A DNA stretch of 21,939 bases from Actinomycetota bacterium (GTDB lineage: Bacteria > Actinomycetota > Acidimicrobiia > Acidimicrobiales > Ilumatobacteraceae). The position numbers and the translations under genes were made by a program. Within the stretch, counting starts at the first letter, position 1. The number at the start of each line of letters is the position of its first letter. The DNA lies in the NCBI GenBank assembly GCA_005805045.1, contig SYNW01000126.1, positions 1 to 21,939 of the forward strand. Reading direction: 5' to 3'. Below, one piece after another: positions 1 to 6,647 of this stretch. Under the pieces are notes generated by a model. The model searched no databases and was not told the DNA's origin. It was given only the letters and a program-made list of their open reading frames with translations.

Positions 1-2
1 CA

Positions 3-1001
3 CGTCGGATCCTCGCATTCGATGAAGTTTCGGCGCATGTCTCGACCAACAGAGTTTTTCGCCTCACTCTCTCAGATGGCTCATCGCTGATTGCAAAAGT
101 CAGTTCATATGGCTCATATTTTCAGTTCGCAGAAGACCACGACCGGCTCGCGCGGTGCAGTGCCGAACTAAAGGGCGGTCGCTGGTCGGGCTTTCTGGCC
201 GAGGTACTCACGAAAAATGGCCGGCCGTTTACCTGGTACGACGGCGACTGTTGGGCGGTCTTTTATTCGGACGTCCAAGGACAAGCTGGCCTGCCAAAAA
301 TTCTTGATGACGACGACGTCATCGCGCTCGCCAGCGAGATCGCCGAGTTCCATCTGGCCTGTGCAACCCTTGCGCCTTCGTTGCCACCGACGTCGAATTC
401 GGTCAAGAGTGACGCCGTTCATCTTTACGATTTGCTGCGCGACGAACAAGCCGATAAACATTTCGGACTTGATTCACTTTCTATTTCGACATTGCAACGG
501 TTCACGCACGACTTTCTGTTGCATCTTGAAAAGGTTCATTACGACGAATGGCGGCGCATCCCAATTTTGGTGGATTGGAACTTGGGCAATTTTTCGGTTG
601 GTCCAAGCGCCCACCAAACAGCACGTTCGTTCACACTTTCGACCCGTTGGGACTACGACTGGTTTCGTGTTGAGTCTCGCCTACTTGATTTCTACTTCCT
701 TAGTCGAGTGTCCTCGCGCACGGGCGACAAAACCCAATTTGCCTACTCTGCCCACACACTCACCGAACCACGATTTGTGAAATTCATCGCCGCTTATCAT
801 TTGATCTATCCACTTAGCGAGATCGAGATTCGATTTCTACCGTTCGCCTATCGATTTTTTATTCTCAATTACGTGATCAGAGAGGGGGCGCGATTCTTCA
901 GACCGGATCTTTGCTCCCAATTTCGTCGTGATGCCGCGCATCATTATCTGATCGAGTCAGAACGTCTTGATTTGGGTCCGCTATTGTCGGCGATTCGCTG
1001 A
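3..1001 (+). CDS. APH-like phosphotransferase, 5' partial
   Basis: The frame is open from the window edge, so the N-terminus is missing and about 332 codons are visible. The first part (LTLSDGSSLIAKVSSYGSYF) resembles the N-lobe strands and ATP-contacting Lys of aminoglycoside/choline-kinase-like enzymes. Around base 573 the motif VDWNLGN keeps the Asp-x4-Asn spacing of the catalytic loop HGDxxxxN, but the preceding His-Gly is Leu-Val. About 24 codons later WDYDWFR (from base 648) could supply the metal-binding Asp of the second motif. The C-terminal half is helical and aromatic-rich. The substrate cannot be read from sequence, and antibiotic resistance should not be assumed because this fold also phosphorylates sugars, choline and homoserine. 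It converges with the next gene across a 23-base gap. Confidence 0.6.
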   Translation, partial: RRILAFDEVSAHVSTNRVFRLTLSDGSSLIAKVSSYGSYFQFAEDHDRLARCSAELKGGRWSGFLAEVLTKNGRPFTWYDGDCWAVFYSDVQGQAGLPKILDDDDVIALASEIAEFHLACATLAPSLPPTSNSVKSDAVHLYDLLRDEQADKHFGLDSLSISTLQRFTHDFLLHLEKVHYDEWRRIPILVDWNLGNFSVGPSAHQTARSFTLSTRWDYDWFRVESRLLDFYFLSRVSSRTGDKTQFAYSAHTLTEPRFVKFIAAYHLIYPLSEIEIRFLPFAYRFFILNYVIREGARFFRPDLCSQFRRDAAHHYLIESERLDLGPLLSAIR

Positions 1002-1024
1002 CTGGATATACGAACTTCGCTGAA

Positions 1025-1546
1025 TTAATCCCGAATTTTGCGCAACTTCGCTGCGAAAACTTTGCCCTTGGCTACATATGTACTCACGCCGTGCTGAATA
1101 TCTTCGACTCGAGCCCGACCCTCTTTGATCACTGCTGGCGAACCGACTGCGAGGGCTCCAGCAGGCACAATCGTGTCGTTTAGAACGACCGAGTTCGCCC
1201 CAACAATCGCCCCCGATTCGACCACGACTCGATGTAAAACTATTGCCCCTGAGGAAACTTGTGCTCCTGACATGATCGTGCAGGCCTCAAGGTGCACGAT
1301 GTGTCCGATTACGCAATCGTCGCCGACGATCGTCGGTGTGTCGGGCATCGTGTGCAATACACAATTGTCTTGAATGCTGGTTCGTGCGCCGATTCGAATT
1401 TCCCCGTCATCTCCGCGCAACACGGCACCAGCCCAGATGGTTGACTCGGCGCCGATTTCGACCGATCCAATCACGACGGCTTCGGGATGCACGAACGCTG
1501 TCTCATGAATTTTGGGTACTCGATCCCCAAGTGCGTAAATCGCCAT
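1025..1546 (-). CDS. Gamma-carbonic-anhydrase-like hexapeptide protein
   Basis: A 173-residue left-handed beta-helix protein of the gamma-carbonic anhydrase / PaaY / YrdA type, which is the usual length. Hexapeptide repeats run from about residue 15 to 145 (IGSVEI, IGAEST, IGARTS, VGANSV). RGDDGEIRIGARTSIQDNCV is the family signature, and His65 in VLHT is the first usual metal ligand. The next segment reads GHIVHLEAC (residues 81-89). His82 is the second ligand, but the third ligand position (canonical LHGC) is Glu87, with an extra His85 two residues earlier. Metal use may therefore differ, and real carbonic anhydrase activity is uncertain. The ATG lies exactly 6 bases after a TACGGT box, which supports this start. 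It is transcribed divergently from the 476-residue gene. Confidence 0.85.
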   Translation of the reverse strand: MAIYALGDRVPKIHETAFVHPEAVVIGSVEIGAESTIWAGAVLRGDDGEIRIGARTSIQDNCVLHTMPDTPTIVGDDCVIGHIVHLEACTIMSGAQVSSGAIVLHRVVVESGAIVGANSVVLNDTIVPAGALAVGSPAVIKEGRARVEDIQHGVSTYVAKGKVFAAKLRKIRD

Positions 1547-1552
1547 TGTTTC

Positions 1553-1558
1553 ACCGTA
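1553..1558 (-). promoter_or_regulatory. Leaderless -10 box of the hexapeptide protein gene
   Basis: TACGGT on the minus strand followed by 6 bases and then ATG. This is the TANNNT-N6-start layout expected when transcription begins on the start codon. No Shine-Dalgarno sequence is visible. No convincing -35 was found. Confidence 0.6.
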
Positions 1559-1564
1559 GTCTTT

Positions 1565-1579
1565 TTTCGCGAAATTTCG
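1565..1579. repeat. Two overlapping 10-bp palindromes
   Basis: TTTCGCGAAA (1565-1574) and CGAAATTTCG (1570-1579) are both perfect palindromes and overlap by 5 bases. They lie in the divergent gap just upstream of the -10 box of the minus-strand gene. They could be an operator, but AT-rich palindromes also arise by chance. Confidence 0.35.
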
Positions 1580-1641
1580 TAAGTGTTCATAGTTTCAACA
1601 TGCTGATCACGCTCAAAGATGGCAATTCATTGATTTGCCTA

Positions 1642-1647
1642 TACCGT
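1642..1647 (+). promoter_or_regulatory. Candidate -10 box, near-leaderless start of the 476-aa gene
   Basis: TACCGT followed by 8 bases and ATG. If transcription starts about 7 bases after the box, the leader would be only 1-2 bases. The AAGGG between them is too close to the ATG to act as a normal ribosome binding site. Confidence 0.4.
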
Positions 1648-1655
1648 AAGGGCTC

Positions 1656-3086
1656 ATGTCCAGGCGTCTTGATGTCGAGTTGACCAGTACACGCGAAGAC
1701 GGCACGTGGACTTGGCGGGCAGCAGGGGCGAAAGTTCCAAAGGGTGTCGTTGAGGCTACCCTGCTTCCAAATTCAAGCAAGGTCGGCGATGTGCTCAAGA
1801 TCGAAGCCGATTTTGACATCGACGGCATCACCGTGCTCAGCGTCGTTCAACAGCGGGACAAATCTCAGAAAGCAACTTTTCTTCAAATTATTGATGACAA
1901 ACCCTTTGCGGCGGTCACTGAAAAACTGTCTCGAAAACCGAAAAACAAAGACGACAAACCGCGTCGCGACAAACGTGGTCCACGCACCGATCGTTCATCA
2001 ACATCCGAAACGAGCGATAAGCCGCGTCGTGACAGCGCGACACGCCCACCTCGCAAACCGCGCGTCCCTCGTTCACCGAGCGACGCATCCGCGCCACCCA
2101 TCGTTCAACTTCAAGTTCGTCCACCTGCCAAACGCATCAAACCTCAACGCACGCATCGTCGCGCGGTTCTCGCCGCACTACCTGAAGAGCAACGTAGCGT
2201 CGCCGAGCGAGTGCTTGATGGTGGTCTGCGAGCCGTGCGCGAAGCGATCAAGACACAAAACGTTCAGTTAAAAGCCGACGGAAAACCAGAAGTCAAGGCA
2301 GACGGTTTGATCTCGATGGCCCAAGACATTCTGCCGAAGCTTAAGGTCGCCGAGTGGCTTGACAAGGCCGAAGCCGCCAAGAAAGATTTGCTTCAACTCG
2401 ATCTGCGTGATCTGAGAGCAGTCGTCGCCGGTGCTGATGACCCAATGGTGGTGCGTGACGAGACAACTCGCGAACTCGCCACAGAATTGAAATTGGCTCT
2501 CAAACAACGCCAAGAGTCTGAAATGTCTCAATGGCTCGAAGACATCAAAGTTTCACTCGCCGCTGTGCGAGTTTTGCGCGCGATCAAACTTTCTGGCGAA
2601 CCACCAAAAGCCGGCGTATTATTTCCCGTTGAACTCGGTCAGCAACTCGCGAAGGCGGCGACAGATTCGTTGTCGAACGAAGCAAGCTCAGACCGTTGGA
2701 TTGCAATACTCGAAGCACTTGCATTCTCGCCGATTCGAACCGCGGTGAAACCACTCGGTGCGCCGCAAGCCACAACCGACGCCCTGCGACAAACTGTTAA
2801 GCGCCTGGCACCTTTAGTTCCACAGATTGCCTCACTTTTCGCGATCGAAGTCAAGCCTGGCGCACAGACGCCCCGCCCATTACGACCGCCTCGCCCGAAG
2901 CGCGAGTTCAAACGCAAGCCAAAAAACAAAAAACCCGCGAGCCCACTGTTAGATGCAAGTGTGCCGATAAATACAAATACGCCTTCGTCAACTATCGACC
3001 TAGCGACCGCGCCAAAGCCGATTGATGAAGCATCAGCAGAGCAGTTACCAGTCACCGACGCCTCGCCTACTAGTGAGACCAACTGA
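1656..3086 (+). CDS. Unrecognised 476-aa basic modular protein
   Basis: I do not recognise this family. Residues 1-65 are compact and beta-rich (DGTWTWRAAGAKVPKGVVEA, then VGDVLKIEADFDIDGITVLS) and could be a small OB/S1-like barrel. Residues about 95-165 are a disordered Lys/Arg/Pro/Ser linker with repeated DKPRRD and PRKPR units. Residues about 168-400 are predominantly helical, starting THRRAVLAALPEEQRSVAER and continuing with Leu-rich amphipathic helices. A second basic Pro-rich patch (PRPLRPPRPKREFKRKPKNK) follows, then an acidic/Thr-rich tail. The make-up suggests a nucleic-acid-associated, possibly RNA-binding, soluble protein; this is inference. The next gene starts 17 bases downstream but has its own leaderless promoter box. 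A DNA-binding or ribosome-associated role is equally possible. Confidence 0.75.
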   Translation: MSRRLDVELTSTREDGTWTWRAAGAKVPKGVVEATLLPNSSKVGDVLKIEADFDIDGITVLSVVQQRDKSQKATFLQIIDDKPFAAVTEKLSRKPKNKDDKPRRDKRGPRTDRSSTSETSDKPRRDSATRPPRKPRVPRSPSDASAPPIVQLQVRPPAKRIKPQRTHRRAVLAALPEEQRSVAERVLDGGLRAVREAIKTQNVQLKADGKPEVKADGLISMAQDILPKLKVAEWLDKAEAAKKDLLQLDLRDLRAVVAGADDPMVVRDETTRELATELKLALKQRQESEMSQWLEDIKVSLAAVRVLRAIKLSGEPPKAGVLFPVELGQQLAKAATDSLSNEASSDRWIAILEALAFSPIRTAVKPLGAPQATTDALRQTVKRLAPLVPQIASLFAIEVKPGAQTPRPLRPPRPKREFKRKPKNKKPASPLLDASVPINTNTPSSTIDLATAPKPIDEASAEQLPVTDASPTSETN

Positions 3087-3091
3087 TCAAT

Positions 3092-3097
3092 TAGTCT
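3092..3097 (+). promoter_or_regulatory. Leaderless -10 box of the enoyl-CoA hydratase gene
   Basis: TAGTCT, then 6 bases, then ATG at 3104. It lies in the 17-base gap after the upstream stop codon. No Shine-Dalgarno sequence is present. The box implies that this gene can be transcribed independently of its neighbour. Confidence 0.55.
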
Positions 3098-3103
3098 CGC
3101 GTT

Positions 3104-3889
3104 ATGTCAAACATCGTCGAATATGAAGTCCGTGGAAAAATAGCAATCATCACACTCAATCGTCCCGAGGCTCGCAATGCGGTCAATGGCGATGTGGCCA
3201 GTGGTCTTGAAGCAGCAATCGACAAACTTGAGCAAGACTCAAATGTATGGATTGGCATACTGACCGCGAACACCGCCGGTCAAGAACGTCCAGTGTTTTG
3301 CGCTGGTGCCGATCTTAAAGCGATCAACTCGGGACAGGCCGCTGCTCTCAATACTTCTCGTGGCGGATTCGCAGGATTCGTCTATCGTGATCGCAAAAAA
3401 CCAGTCATCGCCGCGGTCGATGGTCTGGCAACAGCCGGTGGATGCGAACTTGTTCTGGCTTGCGACATGCTCGTGGCTTCAACACGCTCGGCCTTTGGTC
3501 TGGCTGAGGCGAAGCGAAATTTAATTGCCGGTGCTGGCGGTTTGTTTAGATTGCCTCGAGCGATAGGTCGTGCAGTAGCAATGGAGGCGATTCTGACGGG
3601 AGATCCTTTCACCGCTCAGCGAGCCTACGAACTTGGCATGGTCAACAAACTCGCTGAGCCCAATTTGGTGCTCGATGCTGCAATTGAACTCGCCAACCGA
3701 GTCTGTATGGCTGCGCCGCTTGCGGTTTGGGCAAGTCGCAAAATTGTGCTCGCTGCAGCCACCGAGTCAGACGAAACACTTATTGATATGACCAACAAAG
3801 CCTTTGGAGGCGTCCTATCTTCTGAAGATACAAAAGAAGGTCTCATGGCGTTCATCGAAAAGCGTCCGCCTAACTGGCAGGGAAAATAA
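3104..3889 (+). CDS. Enoyl-CoA hydratase/isomerase family protein
   Basis: A 261-residue crotonase-fold enzyme of the usual length. The oxyanion-hole segments are FCAGADLK (about residues 65-72) and LATAGGCEL (108-116). Both catalytic Glu of true hydratases are kept at the correct 20-residue spacing: Glu115 in GGCEL and Glu135 in FGLAE. LTGDPFTAQRAYELGMVNK is the family's C-terminal signature. It probably hydrates 2-enoyl-CoA in fatty-acid or amino-acid degradation, but the chain-length preference cannot be read and no other beta-oxidation genes are nearby. It is encoded downstream of the 476-residue gene and converges with the GNAT gene across 17 bases. Confidence 0.9.
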   Translation: MSNIVEYEVRGKIAIITLNRPEARNAVNGDVASGLEAAIDKLEQDSNVWIGILTANTAGQERPVFCAGADLKAINSGQAAALNTSRGGFAGFVYRDRKKPVIAAVDGLATAGGCELVLACDMLVASTRSAFGLAEAKRNLIAGAGGLFRLPRAIGRAVAMEAILTGDPFTAQRAYELGMVNKLAEPNLVLDAAIELANRVCMAAPLAVWASRKIVLAAATESDETLIDMTNKAFGGVLSSEDTKEGLMAFIEKRPPNWQGK

Positions 3890-3901
3890 AAATTTAGTCG
3901 C

Positions 3902-3927
3902 GCAAATCAGTCGTGCAAATCAGTCGT
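3902..3927. repeat. Perfect 13-bp tandem duplication at a gene end
   Basis: GCAAATCAGTCGT occurs twice head to tail (3902-3914 and 3915-3927). The stop codon of the minus-strand GNAT gene lies inside the first copy. With one copy removed the protein would still end at an in-frame stop, with LRD instead of LHD, so the duplication is nearly neutral and looks like a recent slippage event. Confidence 0.9.
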
Positions 3928-4368
3928 AACAGTGATCAAACGTGCGACTAGTCCCGCTCGTTCGTAAAGGTTCTTAGTTTCTCGGTCACCTGGCAAAGCC
4001 AAAGCATCCAATGCAACAATTTTTAGCCCTTTTGCCCAATCAACGGTCGCAGAAATCAAGGCATCACCGACGCCAAGGTTGCGCGCATCTTTGGTTACAA
4101 AAACTTGTTCTATCGTCGCGATCTCACCAATCACGGTGGTGCTCAATCGCGCCAGTAGAAAACCCATCAGAGTTTGATCAATGCCTGCTACGAAAATACC
4201 CAAGGACTCATCGCTCAGCGCCGCCAACCAATTGGGTGCGACTACGGGAACATCCTTGGCCAGACGACTTCCACCACGCCACTTGTCCAACGATGAACGA
4301 CCTTCAGACTCGAGTAGTTCGAGTAGTTCGCAATCTGATTTAGATCCTCGACGAACAAAGATCTGCAT
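3907..4368 (-). CDS. GNAT family N-acetyltransferase
   Basis: A 153-residue single-domain GNAT. The acetyl-CoA pyrophosphate loop is visible as R96-N-L-G99-V-G101 in VFVTKDARNLGVGDALI, preceded by the usual beta-4 strand (IATIEQVFV). The C-terminal TKNLYERAGL (131-140) is the typical motif B helix (N/S-x-x-x-Y-x-x-x-G-F). The acceptor substrate is unknown. The extreme C-terminus overlaps a 13-bp tandem duplication, and near the N-terminus a 9-bp duplication (4312-4329) encodes the repeated ELL of CELLELLE. The gene lies 12 bases downstream of the acidic Cys-motif gene. Confidence 0.85.
   Translation of the reverse strand: MQIFVRRGSKSDCELLELLESEGRSSLDKWRGGSRLAKDVPVVAPNWLAALSDESLGIFVAGIDQTLMGFLLARLSTTVIGEIATIEQVFVTKDARNLGVGDALISATVDWAKGLKIVALDALALPGDRETKNLYERAGLVARLITVTTDLHD
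4312..4329. repeat. 9-bp tandem duplication inside the GNAT gene
   Basis: GAGTAGTTC is repeated twice head to tail. It keeps the frame and doubles the ELL unit in the N-terminal helix of the acetyltransferase. Confidence 0.8.
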
Positions 4369-4377
4369 ATTCTGACA

Positions 4378-4383
4378 AACCTA
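4378..4383 (-). promoter_or_regulatory. Candidate -10 box of the GNAT gene
   Basis: TAGGTT on the minus strand, 9 bases before the ATG and overlapping the stop codon of the upstream gene. It would give a leader of about 2-3 bases. The spacing is off the exact 6 seen elsewhere, so the call is weak. Confidence 0.3.
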
Positions 4384-4893
4384 GTCTGATTGATTTGCAA
4401 ATAGCGGACAGGCGTCGTCTTCAACAGGGCAACCTGGTGCAGCTTGTCGAACAAGCAAAAAGCAAAGAGTGCACTGAGTTTCATCCATCCTTCTTGGCTG
4501 CAATCTTTCAGTGCCGTCAGTTCGGTCATCGCCAATTACTTCTTCTTCTTCGGGCGCAGTTTCTTGGGGTGACGTTAGTTTCTCTTGCAAAATCGACGAC
4601 AGGTCGGCTTCAACATCGTCTTCAGTGCGCAGGTCTTCGTCGTCGTCTTCTTCGTCGCTCGACTTTGGCTTCGACGGATCTACGGGTGCGATTGTTGAGC
4701 CTTCATCGATAATCGGCGTATCCACAACGAGCACGTCGGGGTCGATCTCTAATTCGTCTTCAACTTCGATCAAATCTTCGGGTATCAGATCATCATCACC
4801 GTCAACCAAATCATCGGGCTCGACATCGCTGGGCATGGCATTGTCAGTAACTTCATCGGCGCCTTCGTTATCAGGATCTTTTTCGTCAATCAT
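4381..4893 (-). CDS. Acidic protein with C-terminal Cys motif
   Basis: 170 residues with no confidently recognised family. Residues 1-115 are extremely acidic and low-complexity (runs of D/E such as SDEEDDDEDL), so this part is probably disordered. The C-terminal 35 residues form a separate unit with four Cys in the pattern C141-x2-C144-x10-C155-x6-C162, as in ETQCTLCFLLVRQAAPGC, which suggests a small zinc-binding knuckle. The DETQCTLCFLL part recalls the C-terminal DEFTCSSCFLV segment of actinobacterial DUF4193 proteins; that link is from memory and tentative. An AGGA sequence 5 bases before the ATG is a possible ribosome binding site, with a TACTAT box further upstream. It lies between the thyX-like and GNAT genes on the same strand. 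Confidence 0.7.
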   Translation of the reverse strand: MIDEKDPDNEGADEVTDNAMPSDVEPDDLVDGDDDLIPEDLIEVEDELEIDPDVLVVDTPIIDEGSTIAPVDPSKPKSSDEEDDDEDLRTEDDVEADLSSILQEKLTSPQETAPEEEEVIGDDRTDGTERLQPRRMDETQCTLCFLLVRQAAPGCPVEDDACPLFANQSD

Positions 4894-4926
4894 GTAGTCC
4901 TATTGGATGTTTATTTTGAAGCGCGC

Positions 4927-4932
4927 ATAGTA
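4927..4932 (-). promoter_or_regulatory. Candidate -10 box of the acidic protein gene
   Basis: TACTAT on the minus strand, about 33 bases before the ATG. With the AGGA at 4898-4901 it would make a conventional leadered transcript. No clear -35 was found. Confidence 0.3.
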
Positions 4933-4955
4933 TCGGATAACTAACCCCAAGACAC

Positions 4956-4970
4956 CAAATCGGAGATTTG
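4956..4970 (-). terminator. Small hairpin after the thyX-like gene
   Basis: CAAATC and GATTTG pair perfectly around a 3-base loop just downstream of the thyX-like stop codon. No T-run follows on the minus strand, so intrinsic termination is doubtful. It may only be an RNA 3'-end hairpin. Confidence 0.25.
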
Positions 4971-4974
4971 AGGC

Positions 4975-6570
4975 TCACTTTCGCCTTGATTCGGCGCGTT
5001 TTTCCGAATCAAGGCGTTCAAGTTCGGGAGATTCTTTTACCAAATGGGTCATTGCCTCAGCCACTGCTTTATGACCCGCCTTCTCGCCGATCAGTCGATG
5101 CATCTCAAGAACAACTCTGCGGTAAGAAGGATGTCCCTGCGGCGACGATCGAAGTTCAAGCATATGAATTGCTTCGCGAGCGTTGAATTGCATCACATAG
5201 CGCAATCTGTATGCCATTGAGATTGCATATGGTGCTTGACTCGGATAGTCGGACAAAAGAGCGTCATAGAGCGAACTTGATCGCGCCATCACATCATCGA
5301 ACTGGTCCCCCAAGCCCGCTTGCACAACTAGTTCTGGTCGCACGAATCCATGGTGAGGCGTCAGACGCTGCCACTCAATGGTTAGCAATCTATGACGTTG
5401 TAGGTCCCTGAACGCCCCGTAGTCACCCAAAACATCGAATCGATAATCAATTCGCTCAAAGGCTCGTCCTGGCTTATGACGGCGATTTTCGCGTTGGCCA
5501 ACGTATGCGCGGATCAACGCAACCCGTCGATCATGGCTCAGCTGGCGCACTTGATCCATCAGTTGGTGTTCGGGCAAATGTGAACTTGAATAACAAATCG
5601 CCGCGAGCAATTTATCTTCACCATCTGGATCAAAGTCGGTGAGCTCGACTTCGGCAGCATCTTCAGGGTCGAGTGCGCCGAAAAATTCGTCGACAAGCTG
5701 TATCGTCTGCTGCTCTTGACGTGCCAAATACTCCGTCCATCTTCCACCGCGGTCGGCGACGTCAACTCGTCGCAAGAAACTTGGCACTACTTTGCGCAGT
5801 TCTTCGAGCATCAAATCTGCATAAAACCGGGCCTCAGGCAAATGATGACCGCGCATTCGCAACAATAGAGCTTCGTAACCTTGGCCACTGCCGTAAATGC
5901 CGAGGTTCGAAAGCGATGCCGCAGGCAAAACACCGCGTACCGCATCCAACGCCTTTGCCCGCGTGGCCTGCTTGAAAACAAAATCAGAGACATTGGATTC
6001 GCGCTTCACTGTTTTTCGCACGTGTTCGGTGACGCCAACGACCATCGACGAATACGAATCGAACATTCTGTCCATGTCTCCGACATAACGCGTGCCAAAC
6101 GGACCGTTGAGAATGTCTCCGTCCCGGTAAAACCGGTAGCGCCCACCGAGTCGGGCGTCATAGTTGATGTATCTGGTGCTCTGTTCGAGATAACTCATCA
6201 GCCGACCCCGCTCAAGAATTTTGGTCAGAAGGTTCGACGCCTGTTCGCAAGCGAGGTGCACGCCACCCAATTGAGCCACACTGTCATCGCCATACTCGAC
6301 AAAAACTTTCTCGTATAAATCTTCGGCGCGGTCCAAGCCGATCGTGGCGTCAACCGATTTGTCTCCGCTCAAATCAAGATCATTTACGAACTCATCCAGA
6401 AACAGGCGACGCAAACTTTTTGCGCTGCGGCTGTAACGGGCGAATAGCGCACCCTTGACCACCTCGGGAAGATTGACTAGGGCGAAAACCGGTCCGTCCA
6501 GATTGGTGAAATATCGCCGCAATATTTCTTGCTCATCGGCTTCAAAGACTTCTGGTACGTACACCGTCAC
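4975..6570 (-). CDS. thyX: Double-length ThyX-like (FAD-dependent thymidylate synthase) protein
   Basis: 531 residues, about twice a normal ThyX (roughly 210-280), and it reads as two ThyX-like halves. ThyX makes dTMP from dUMP using FAD and methylene-tetrahydrofolate, with the signature RHRx7S. The N-terminal half has R121-G-R-LMSYLEQ-S131 followed by TRYINY, so the His is Gly but the Ser is kept. The C-terminal half has R392-H-R-LLTIEWQ-R402, so the His is kept but the Ser is Arg. Both halves carry the later helix (VLPAASLSNLGIYGSGQGYE near residue 214; APYAISMAYRLRYVMQFNAR near 446). Such proteins are usually annotated as FAD-dependent thymidylate synthase, but catalysis is not proven by these motifs. 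The GTG start is supported by a TAAGAT box 8 bases upstream. Confidence 0.8.
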   Translation of the reverse strand: MTVYVPEVFEADEQEILRRYFTNLDGPVFALVNLPEVVKGALFARYSRSAKSLRRLFLDEFVNDLDLSGDKSVDATIGLDRAEDLYEKVFVEYGDDSVAQLGGVHLACEQASNLLTKILERGRLMSYLEQSTRYINYDARLGGRYRFYRDGDILNGPFGTRYVGDMDRMFDSYSSMVVGVTEHVRKTVKRESNVSDFVFKQATRAKALDAVRGVLPAASLSNLGIYGSGQGYEALLLRMRGHHLPEARFYADLMLEELRKVVPSFLRRVDVADRGGRWTEYLARQEQQTIQLVDEFFGALDPEDAAEVELTDFDPDGEDKLLAAICYSSSHLPEHQLMDQVRQLSHDRRVALIRAYVGQRENRRHKPGRAFERIDYRFDVLGDYGAFRDLQRHRLLTIEWQRLTPHHGFVRPELVVQAGLGDQFDDVMARSSSLYDALLSDYPSQAPYAISMAYRLRYVMQFNAREAIHMLELRSSPQGHPSYRRVVLEMHRLIGEKAGHKAVAEAMTHLVKESPELERLDSEKRAESRRK

Positions 6571-6578
6571 GGCGCGTT

Positions 6579-6584
6579 ATCTTA
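6579..6584 (-). promoter_or_regulatory. Candidate -10 box of the thyX-like gene
   Basis: TAAGAT on the minus strand, 8 bases before the GTG. It implies a leader of about 1-2 bases. No Shine-Dalgarno sequence is present. Confidence 0.4.
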
Positions 6585-6630
6585 CGAGTCTGCTCGCCCA
6601 TTATGCGGGATTACCAAAAGCCTGGAAGTC

Positions 6631-6647
6631 AGCCCTGTTTTTGGGCT
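6631..6647 (-). terminator. Hairpin at the stop of the M20 gene
   Basis: AGCCC and GGGCT pair around a 7-base loop, touching the stop codon of the minus-strand amidohydrolase. On that strand the hairpin is followed by GACTTCC rather than a T-run, so it is at best a weak or factor-dependent terminator ahead of the thyX-like gene. Confidence 0.3.

Noticed and set aside
217..780. A 187-codon plus-strand frame at the left edge
   Set aside because: It overlaps the kinase-like gene in another frame, has no recognisable motifs and an unnatural residue mix. The kinase frame is open through the same stretch.
3..1001. Aminoglycoside resistance gene
   Set aside because: Only the general kinase fold is supported. 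The catalytic loop is non-standard and the substrate is unknown.
2639..3082. A 147-codon minus-strand frame opposite the 476-residue gene
   Set aside because: It is a shadow: low-complexity Ser/Gly/Ala residues, no start signal and no family. The plus-strand gene has a promoter box.
4511..4897. A 128-codon plus-strand frame, very Ser-rich
   Set aside because: It is the antisense image of the D/E-rich region of the acidic protein gene (GAC/GAA read backwards gives TCG/TCC-type Ser codons). It has no promoter or family match.
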